Origin: CAZVFX01 sp964626565
GTDB taxonomy: Bacteria > Myxococcota_A > UBA9042 > CAIXZC01
DNA length: 39,815 nt
Assembly: GCA_964626565.1 (NCBI GenBank)
Contig: CAZVFX010000066.1
Location: 1 to 39,815 of the forward strand
Direction of reading: 5' to 3'
Under the pieces are notes generated by a model that was not told the DNA's origin, did no database searches, and saw nothing but the letters and a program-made list of their open reading frames with translations. This document shows positions 34,604 through 39,815 of this stretch, piece by piece. The first letter of the stretch is position 1. Each line of letters begins with the position of its first letter. The position numbers were made by a program, and so were the translations under genes.

Positions 34604-36352
34604 ATGGACGAACATCCGGAGCGGGTAGGCCCGGTGAGAGTACTGGTGATCGACGCGGCAGAGGGTGAAGCCCGGTTGGTTTGCCAGACCTTGCTCAACA
34701 GTACGAGCATGGTTTGTGAGGTTGAATTGGCGGACTCTCTGGCGGCCGGGCTTCGCAGACTAGCGGGAGGCACATTCGATGTAATGCTCCTGGAGCCACA
34801 TCTGCCGGACAGCGACGGTCCGGAAACGGTAGTGCGGCTCTGCACCGAGGCACCCGACGTACCGGTGGTGGTTCTTACCGGGGCGGGGGACGATAGCCTG
34901 GGCCCCGCACTGAGGGCCGGAGCACAAGACTACATTCAAAAGACGCACTTGAACGGCCCGCTGCTGACTCGCTCCCTGCGTTACGCGATGGAACGTAATG
35001 TGGCCCGGAGCGCGTTGCGGCGGGCGGCCCAGGCTTCGGAAGAGCTGGAGCGCAAACTGGGGGCCGAGGCTCTGCTGGTGCAGCGGCTGAAGGAAGTTGA
35101 CCGCATGAAGGCGGAGTTCGTGGAGACGGTGACTCATGAGTTGCGCACCCCCATGACGCCGCTGAGGTCTGCCATCGAGATGTTCCTGGACGGGACCCTT
35201 GGGGAAATGAGCCAGGATCAGCGACAGATGCTGGAAATGATGAACCGCAACGTTCAGCGTCTGGCGCGCTTTGCCACCGACGTCCTCGCGCTGTCCAGGC
35301 TCGATTCCGGCACCCACCCGCTTCATCCCAAACCGATGGACCTGATGTGGGTAATGGAGCCGACGGTGGAGCTGCTGAAGTCCAAGGCCGCTCAGAAGGG
35401 CATCTCACTCTCCTTGGAGGTGGCCTCGGGGGTGGGAGCATTTGCAGATGCCGACGCTTTGTCCCAGGTCATTACCAACCTGGTGGATAATGCCATTTCC
35501 CATACCCCCGAAGGCACAACGATCACGGTTTCGTGCCGGCCCGGGGGGCGCGAGTTTGTGGAGGTGGTCGTGTCCGACGATGGACAGGGAATCGCTCCCC
35601 ATGCCCTGAGGAGGCTGTTCGACCGCTTCTACCAGGCCGACCGACAGGCAGGACCGGGATACAAGGGGACTGGAATCGGATTGGCCGTGTGCAAGGCGCT
35701 GGTAGAACGGATGGGCGGAACCATTTCCGTCGATTCCCGCGTCGGTAAGGGGACCAAGTTCCGCTTCACGCTCCCCACTGATCGTCTGAGCCACGAGATC
35801 CTGTTCGGCAGGATCGCGTTCGGCCTCGGTTATGCCACGAAAGAGCAACTGAGGGACGCCATCGCGCTTCAGCACACGTCGGAAGGGAGACATAAAAGAA
35901 TGGGGGACCTGCTGGTGGAGGAGGGGCACCTTACCCGGGAGCAGAGGGACGAGGTGCTAAAGACCCAGGAGCAGAATCTGGCCGCTCCCCACCCCCACGT
36001 GCCTGCCATGTCCGTGGGCGCGGCGTTGCTGGGCCGCACTGCGGTGCGGCAGGGGCTGATCTCTGAGGAAGAGCTGCACGAAGCGGTGCGCACCCAACAG
36101 AAGTTGAAGGAGGCTGGGGAGGAAACGCGGCTGGGGGAGATCCTGGCTGGTATTGCCGGGATGAGCCTCGACGCGGTCCTGGGCCTGCTGGCCGCACAGA
36201 ACCGGCGCATCGGGAAATGCCCGGAATGTGGCAGCCGGTTCAACGCCGACAGCGACCCGAGTGGTGCTTCTCCGGTATGCCCGCGCTGTGGGGCTGCGCT
36301 GGAGATGCTGGAGCAAACCGACGAAGTGACGGTGGACGGAGACATAGAGTGA
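34604..36352 (+). CDS. Receiver-histidine kinase with MshEN-like and zinc-ribbon C terminus
   Basis: The 582-residue product starts at ATG 34604 with GGGAG seven bases upstream. It is cytoplasmic, with no membrane segment. Residues 10-130 are a receiver domain, but Glu64 replaces the phospho-accepting Asp (LLEPHLPD); T92 and K113 are kept. A HisKA domain follows with H178 (THELRTP), then a HATPase with N-box TNLVDNAISH, DDGQGI and GTGIGL. After residue 400 come two segments that resemble type II secretion ATPase N-terminal (MshEN-like) repeats (KRMGDLLVEEGHLTREQ and RLGEILAGIAGMS). A CPECG/CPRCG zinc ribbon (C539, C542, C559, C562) closes the protein. Kinase activity looks intact; the receiver may be locked. 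The CheY-like gene downstream is the likely partner. Confidence 0.88.
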   Translation: MDEHPERVGPVRVLVIDAAEGEARLVCQTLLNSTSMVCEVELADSLAAGLRRLAGGTFDVMLLEPHLPDSDGPETVVRLCTEAPDVPVVVLTGAGDDSLGPALRAGAQDYIQKTHLNGPLLTRSLRYAMERNVARSALRRAAQASEELERKLGAEALLVQRLKEVDRMKAEFVETVTHELRTPMTPLRSAIEMFLDGTLGEMSQDQRQMLEMMNRNVQRLARFATDVLALSRLDSGTHPLHPKPMDLMWVMEPTVELLKSKAAQKGISLSLEVASGVGAFADADALSQVITNLVDNAISHTPEGTTITVSCRPGGREFVEVVVSDDGQGIAPHALRRLFDRFYQADRQAGPGYKGTGIGLAVCKALVERMGGTISVDSRVGKGTKFRFTLPTDRLSHEILFGRIAFGLGYATKEQLRDAIALQHTSEGRHKRMGDLLVEEGHLTREQRDEVLKTQEQNLAAPHPHVPAMSVGAALLGRTAVRQGLISEEELHEAVRTQQKLKEAGEETRLGEILAGIAGMSLDAVLGLLAAQNRRIGKCPECGSRFNADSDPSGASPVCPRCGAALEMLEQTDEVTVDGDIE

Positions 36353-36364
36353 GGCGGGAAGGCA

Positions 36365-36398
36365 GGGTCCTGGGGCAGCGTCCAGGACCCAGGGTTTT
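36365..36398 (+). terminator. Terminator-like hairpin between kinase and CheY genes
   Basis: GGGTCCTGG (36365-36373) and CCAGGACCC (36382-36390) form a perfect nine-base stem with an eight-base loop. TTTT follows four bases later. This could be an intrinsic terminator or attenuator that lowers expression of the CheY-like gene. The T-run is short and offset, so termination is uncertain. Confidence 0.45.
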
Positions 36399-36443
36399 CA
36401 CCATTTAGAATTGGAAGTTGGGAACTTGGATTTGGAGTGACAA

Positions 36444-36848
36444 ATGCCGAAGAAGATTCTGGTTGTTGACGATGAGGCGGACATCAGGTTCGCACTGAGC
36501 ATCTTCCTGAGGACGAAGGGTTATGTGGTTGACCTGGCCGAGGATGGCCGCATGGCTCTGCACAAACTGAGCAAGTCAAAGTATGATGTGATGCTGCTGG
36601 ATATGATCATGCCGAACCTGGACGGGCATGCGGTGTTGAAGGCCATGCCCGCAGAAGTGGCCGAGCGCATGCCCGTGGTCGTGCTCACGGCCAAATCCCA
36701 GAGTACTGACGTCATGAAGGGGTACAGCCAGGGAGCCTCCTATTACGTCACCAAGCCGTTCCAGAACAGCCGCGTCCTCGCCATTATCCGGTATCTCACC
36801 GAAGAGCTTTCTCCCGAGGAGAAGGCGGCGATGGAAAAGCTTCTCTGA
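36444..36848 (+). CDS. CheY-like single-domain response regulator
   Basis: The 134-residue product is a lone receiver domain with all key residues: D9 and D10 for magnesium, D53 as the phospho-acceptor (LLDMIMP), T82 and K104 (VTKPF). It has no output domain, so it acts by protein contact. GGAG six bases before the ATG supports the start. It lies 91 bases after the histidine kinase gene on the same strand, with a hairpin between, and is the obvious phosphotransfer partner. It is convergent with the PP2C gene, 38 bases away. Confidence 0.92.
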   Translation: MPKKILVVDDEADIRFALSIFLRTKGYVVDLAEDGRMALHKLSKSKYDVMLLDMIMPNLDGHAVLKAMPAEVAERMPVVVLTAKSQSTDVMKGYSQGASYYVTKPFQNSRVLAIIRYLTEELSPEEKAAMEKLL

Positions 36849-36886
36849 TTTTCCCTGAGTGCTGTGTTCGCCGCGGCCGGGAGTGG

Positions 36887-37744
36887 CTATTCGGTTTTAG
36901 TGGAGGGGCCTGAGACCACGGTGTCGAAACCCCGGGTGAGTTCCATGGTGTCCTGACTGATGACCAGGAACTTACTGTCCATGCCACCTTCAATGCAGCG
37001 CACCACCACCGCGGTGATGTTGTCCTTTCCGCCGCCCTTCAACGCCAACCCGATCAGCTCTTTGCAGGCTTGGGCCGGTGTTTCGGCCCGGCCGAGAGTC
37101 GCCGAGATTTCCGCGTCGGACGCTTCGTCGGAAAGTCCGTCGGAGCACAGCAGGTACAGGTCGCCCGGGCGGGGCGCAGCCGTGGTCAGTTCGAGCTCCG
37201 AATTGGTTTCGTGGTCCACGCCGAGAGCGCGCGAGATTACGTGTCTCAACCGGGCCATTTTGGCTTCCTGATCCGGCCGTACATTGTACTTGTCTCTGAA
37301 CTCGTTGAGGAGGGAATGATCACGGGTAAGCTGGTGAAGTTCGCCTTCCCGCAAACAGTAGCACCTGCTGTCGCCTACGTGGGCGACGTAGAGGCGGGAG
37401 TTAGCGAACAGAGCGGAAACCACCGTGGTCCCCATGCCTGAAAGTCGGGGCTGCAATGCGATCTCTTCCAGAAGCGTCGTATGGGCCCGGCTGATCGCAT
37501 CGGAGAGCCGGGCCGGGTAGGGGTCATCCTCGGAATCGGCCGCCCCCCCGCGCTCCGGGACCGCTTTGGAAAACGAACGCTTGATAGTGCGTACGGCAAG
37601 CCGGCTGGCTACGTCTCCGTGACCGTGGCCGCCCATGCCGTCTGCAACCACAAAGAGGTTTTCCCGGTCGAGGGTCAGGTAGGAGTCTTCGTTGGCTTTC
37701 CTCTTTAGACCCACGTGTGTGGCGGCTGCAAATTCAACTCTCAT
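36887..37744 (-). CDS. PP2C-family Ser/Thr protein phosphatase
   Basis: The product of about 285 residues has the bacterial PP2C (Stp/PrpC) motifs in order: KRKANEDS near the start, VVADGMGGHGHGD (metal Asp and Gly loop), VAHVGDSRCY, LLCSDGLSD and GGKDNITAVVV. The ATG at 37744 begins the conserved core (MRVEFAAATHVG). The frame stays open to 37813, but that extension has no ribosome binding site and no family match. It removes phosphate from Ser/Thr on proteins, usually opposing Hanks-type kinases; no such kinase lies beside it, and PglW is 22 kb away. The tetR gene ends only 62 bases before this start on the same strand, so read-through is possible. Confidence 0.92.
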   Translation of the reverse strand: MRVEFAAATHVGLKRKANEDSYLTLDRENLFVVADGMGGHGHGDVASRLAVRTIKRSFSKAVPERGGAADSEDDPYPARLSDAISRAHTTLLEEIALQPRLSGMGTTVVSALFANSRLYVAHVGDSRCYCLREGELHQLTRDHSLLNEFRDKYNVRPDQEAKMARLRHVISRALGVDHETNSELELTTAAPRPGDLYLLCSDGLSDEASDAEISATLGRAETPAQACKELIGLALKGGGKDNITAVVVRCIEGGMDSKFLVISQDTMELTRGFDTVVSGPSTKTE

Positions 37745-37806
37745 TTTGGCTTGGTCTCCACTGCCTGAATTGTCCCCACCAGAGTACCTGCCGTCCCGCC
37801 CGGTTG

Positions 37807-38373
37807 TCAACAACCCCGCAATTCGAACTCGATAACTGCGCGGCCCGCGAGCATGAGGTACTCGGTGGCGGTCTTCATGGGGTCACCTTCGGTTTCGGAA
37901 AGGAAGAGAGTGGCCAGTCCCTGGGAGAAGAACCACATGAGTGCATGGATCCTGGTGAGCTGGGCGTCGGAAAGGGACGCCAGGATCGGGTCGGCCCGCA
38001 TCGCCTCCAGTGCAAATGGCGGCGGCGGTTTTCCCTGTTGCAGGTCCTTCAGGACGATTCCCTCCTGGCCAACAGCGGCATAAAGTTGGGGCTCTTCCCG
38101 GGCAAAGCGCAGGCCCCCAAGCCCGAGGCGCAAAAACGGCGGCTCCGCTCCCGGGTCGCCTCCCAGGTAGCCTTGCGCCACCCCTTCCGCCTTCAAGATC
38201 ACTTCGGCCTTGAGCTCGTCGATGGAGGCGAAGGCGCGATAGATCGGCTGGGTGGAGCAATCCAGCGCTTTCGCCACGCGGCGAGCAGACAATGCGGACA
38301 GCCCTTCCTTTCGCACCAGGTCGAAGGCTGCATCAAGGATCTGCTCGCGGGTTACACTTATTTTCGGCGGCAT
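37807..38373 (-). CDS. TetR-family transcriptional regulator
   Basis: From ATG 38373 the 188-residue product starts directly with a TetR N-terminal helix-turn-helix (TREQILDAAFDLVRKEG, then LSARRVAKALDCSTQPIYRAFAS). The C-terminal ligand domain is of the WHG-like kind (IHALMWFFSQGLATLFLSE). The longer frame to 38445 overlaps the preceding gene and has no family match, so the internal start is chosen. The gene is 22 bases after the exported-protein gene and is third in the operon with the HXXEE protein. The ATAACA-N2-TGTTAT palindromes at 22568 and 39705 are of a kind TetR dimers bind, so it is the best candidate repressor of both promoters (inference). Confidence 0.88.
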   Translation of the reverse strand: MPPKISVTREQILDAAFDLVRKEGLSALSARRVAKALDCSTQPIYRAFASIDELKAEVILKAEGVAQGYLGGDPGAEPPFLRLGLGGLRFAREEPQLYAAVGQEGIVLKDLQQGKPPPPFALEAMRADPILASLSDAQLTRIHALMWFFSQGLATLFLSETEGDPMKTATEYLMLAGRAVIEFELRGC

Positions 38374-38395
38374 TTTTACCCCCCCGGATGAGCGT

Positions 38396-38944
38396 CTAGA
38401 GGTTGATTCCGAACAGGATGGATGGAATGAAGTCGGGTTCGTCATATCCCTTGGGTTTGACCCCTTTGGGCCATTCGCTCCGAGTGTAGGTCATGAAACC
38501 GATGCCCGGCTGGGGAATCACAAACCAATCTACTCCCCAAAGGTCGAACTCAAACTTGTATCCGAACAGCACCTCGGACCAAACCCCGATAGCAGTGTGG
38601 GTGCTGCCGTCCGAATCCATGGTGAACGGGGAGTAGGCGGGGTAAACGACGTACTCCAGGTGCAGCTTGCGCCACAAGTACTGACGGTATGCCAGCACCG
38701 GTGAGTAGACTTCGTAGTGACCCTGCTCATGGTCCACGGTCCTGAACATGGCGCCCAGAGCCAGGTCCCCGTGCTCCCACACCTCGTATTCGGCCCGCAG
38801 GATGTAGATGCCGATGAATGCAGACGTACTGGTGTCTATCGCCCATCCGCTGCCGCCTGAATCGACCTCTTCACTCGCGGCCGCCGCAACCGGCACGGCC
38901 AGTATCGCAACCAACGTCACTATGATTACAGTTGTCTTATTCAT
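38396..38944 (-). CDS. Exported protein, probable outer-membrane beta-barrel
   Basis: The 182-residue product has a clean signal peptide (TVIIVTLVAILAVPVAAAA). The rest consists of alternating amphipathic strands rich in aromatic residues (SAFIGIYILRAEYEVW, HLEYVVYPAYSPF, WFVIPQPGIGF) and ends in a hydrophobic strand (PSILFGINL), as in small outer-membrane barrels. I do not recognise a named family. It sits between the HXXEE membrane protein gene (36 bases) and tetR (22 bases) in one operon, so it may help transport or sense the compound handled by that regulon. Confidence 0.75.
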   Translation of the reverse strand: MNKTTVIIVTLVAILAVPVAAAASEEVDSGGSGWAIDTSTSAFIGIYILRAEYEVWEHGDLALGAMFRTVDHEQGHYEVYSPVLAYRQYLWRKLHLEYVVYPAYSPFTMDSDGSTHTAIGVWSEVLFGYKFEFDLWGVDWFVIPQPGIGFMTYTRSEWPKGVKPKGYDEPDFIPSILFGINL

Positions 38945-38980
38945 GATATCTCTCCCCCTGGTTTGCAGGCTTGCAATTGA

Positions 38981-39673
38981 TTATGCCGCATTCCGGGCGT
39001 GATGTCGACGCCCGAGGAAACCGAGCAGCGGCAGCCCTATCAATACGGGGCCGACCCACATCATGACGCCTTCGACAGCCTCCGCCCCGAAACTGAACTT
39101 CGCCATGCCGATGGCCAGAGGCGGCAGAAAGACGTACAGTGCGAACTTCTTCACAAACGACTCTAAAGTCATTCCCCGGTCCAACAGCTTGTGAACGATG
39201 GTAACCACTACCGGCAGCAGGGCCAGGCCGAACACTATGGAGAGGATGACGCTAACCGGGGTCAGCAGTCCGGCCACGCCTGCAAGGTAGTAGATGTAAA
39301 CGCTCGCGGGTGCGAAGAACAGGCACGCGGTTACGACTCCCGGTGAGTAGACACCTTTCCGCAGTGTAGGGACGGAGTGGAAAATGACGTTGCTGAAGAA
39401 GCCGAAGGCGCCGGCCAGCGACATGACCGCACCCGCGGTCTGCCAGGCCCCTTCTCCGAACGCGGCCAACAGAACCGAGCCGATGCAGACGGAAAAGAGC
39501 ACAACGTTCTCCGCGACGAATTTTTCCCGGGTGTAGGGAATGCCCAGGTGGTCCCCGGCCCAGTCCGCGAACCTGGGGAGTTCTTCCAGGACATGGAAGA
39601 TGTAAACCACCGGCAGCAGCCAGATGGCCTGGTAGAAATCGATACTTCCAAAGAATGCAATGATGGATTCCAT
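38981..39673 (-). CDS. HXXEE-domain integral membrane protein
   Basis: The 230-residue product has an N-terminal hydrophobic segment ending in the motif that names the HXXEE family (HVLEE, about residues 27-31). Several further membrane helices and a basic tail (GRRHHARNAA) follow. The family is widespread but uncharacterised; the His and Glu residues could bind metal within the membrane. GGAGG seven bases before the ATG sets the start. It is the first gene of the operon with the exported protein and TetR. Its promoter copies that of the FAD oxidoreductase at 22626, suggesting that both act on the same, possibly lipid-like, substrate (inference). Confidence 0.85.
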   Translation of the reverse strand: MESIIAFFGSIDFYQAIWLLPVVYIFHVLEELPRFADWAGDHLGIPYTREKFVAENVVLFSVCIGSVLLAAFGEGAWQTAGAVMSLAGAFGFFSNVIFHSVPTLRKGVYSPGVVTACLFFAPASVYIYYLAGVAGLLTPVSVILSIVFGLALLPVVVTIVHKLLDRGMTLESFVKKFALYVFLPPLAIGMAKFSFGAEAVEGVMMWVGPVLIGLPLLGFLGRRHHARNAA

Positions 39674-39704
39674 AGCAACACCTCCAATTGAAAACGACCG
39701 TTAC

Positions 39705-39739
39705 ATAACACATGTTATCAAAACAGAAAGAGATGTCAA
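39705..39739 (-). promoter_or_regulatory. Promoter with palindromic operator, copy 2
   Basis: On the minus strand TTGACA (39734-39739), 16 bases, then TAACAT (39712-39717). The palindrome ATAACA-TG-TGTTAT (39705-39718) covers the -10 box. The upstream GCCTTTTTCATT and downstream GTAACGGTCG match the copy at 22546-22581 almost exactly, while the spacer differs. It drives the HXXEE/exported protein/tetR operon, so the regulator would control itself. Confidence 0.75.
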
Positions 39740-39758
39740 GGGAAAAAATGAAAAAGGC

Positions 39759-39815
39759 GGGGTCAGGGTCCAGGGTCAGGGTCCAGGGTCAGGGTCCAGG
39801 GTCAGGGTCAGGGTC
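39759..39815. repeat. GGGTCA/GGGTCC tandem tract at the right edge
   Basis: Units of AGGGTCAGGGTCC (13 bases) repeat about three times. GGGTCA hexamers follow and run off the end of the window. On the minus strand it reads as the CCCTGACCCTGGA tract upstream of the operator-containing promoter, like the short tract at 22501-22526. Confidence 0.9.

Noticed and set aside
39759..39815. CRISPR-like or telomere-like repeat
   Set aside because: There are no spacers and the units are short and degenerate; a simple tandem tract explains it.

Overview
The window reads as high-GC, gram-negative chromosomal DNA in two unlike halves. The right half encodes many lipobox-bearing secreted proteins with Cys-rich repeats, an LNR-like tail, an IgGFc-binding-type domain and ASH/PKD-like modules. 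It also carries a multi-domain histidine kinase and a PP2C phosphatase. That mix is typical of Myxococcota, Bradymonadota and other former deltaproteobacteria; the assignment is inferred from gene style only. No rRNA, tRNA, CRISPR array, transposase or integrase was seen.

Positions 1-14782, all minus strand, hold the core of a type 2 BREX (Pgl) anti-phage system in the order pglW (NERD, pseudokinase, kinase), pglX (adenine methyltransferase), pglY (ATPase), pglZ (alkaline-phosphatase-fold protein). The genes overlap or are separated by only a few bases. A 66-codon ORF with a strong ribosome binding site follows pglZ. The usual last genes, brxD and brxHI, would lie left of position 1. A 10-bp inverted repeat sits in the probable pglW leader.

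Around 15355-15372 two unrelated genes meet head to head, and both appear to have lost their 5' ends. One is a minus-strand hypothetical gene. The other is a plus-strand acyl-CoA ligase/sulfotransferase fusion that begins in the middle of the ligase domain. This looks like a deletion or rearrangement junction, or an assembly join.

Positions 17395-22459 carry a B12-binding-type radical SAM protein (minus) and two secreted lipoproteins (plus). Positions 22546-24182 hold a FAD-dependent phytoene-desaturase-like oxidoreductase behind a strong promoter that overlaps a perfect palindrome. Positions 24204-31342 (minus) form a four-gene electron-transfer operon: a NuoE-NuoF fusion, a NuoG-like/FlpD fusion, a 2Fe-2S/FAD/4Fe-4S/BFD protein and a DAO-family FAD dehydrogenase. 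Together they look like a dehydrogenase that passes electrons from an unknown amine or amino-acid-like substrate to NAD.

Positions 31478-36848 contain a secreted endonuclease/exonuclease/phosphatase-fold lipoprotein, an ASH/PKD-like lipoprotein, a receiver-histidine kinase whose receiver has Glu in place of the phospho-accepting Asp, and a CheY-like regulator. A PP2C phosphatase and a minus-strand operon follow: HXXEE membrane protein, exported protein, TetR-family regulator. The promoter of that operon is a near copy of the one at 22546, including the palindrome ATAACA-N2-TGTTAT and a GGGTCA/GGGTCC tandem tract just upstream. The simplest reading is a small TetR regulon joining the operon at the right edge to the oxidoreductase 17 kb away.
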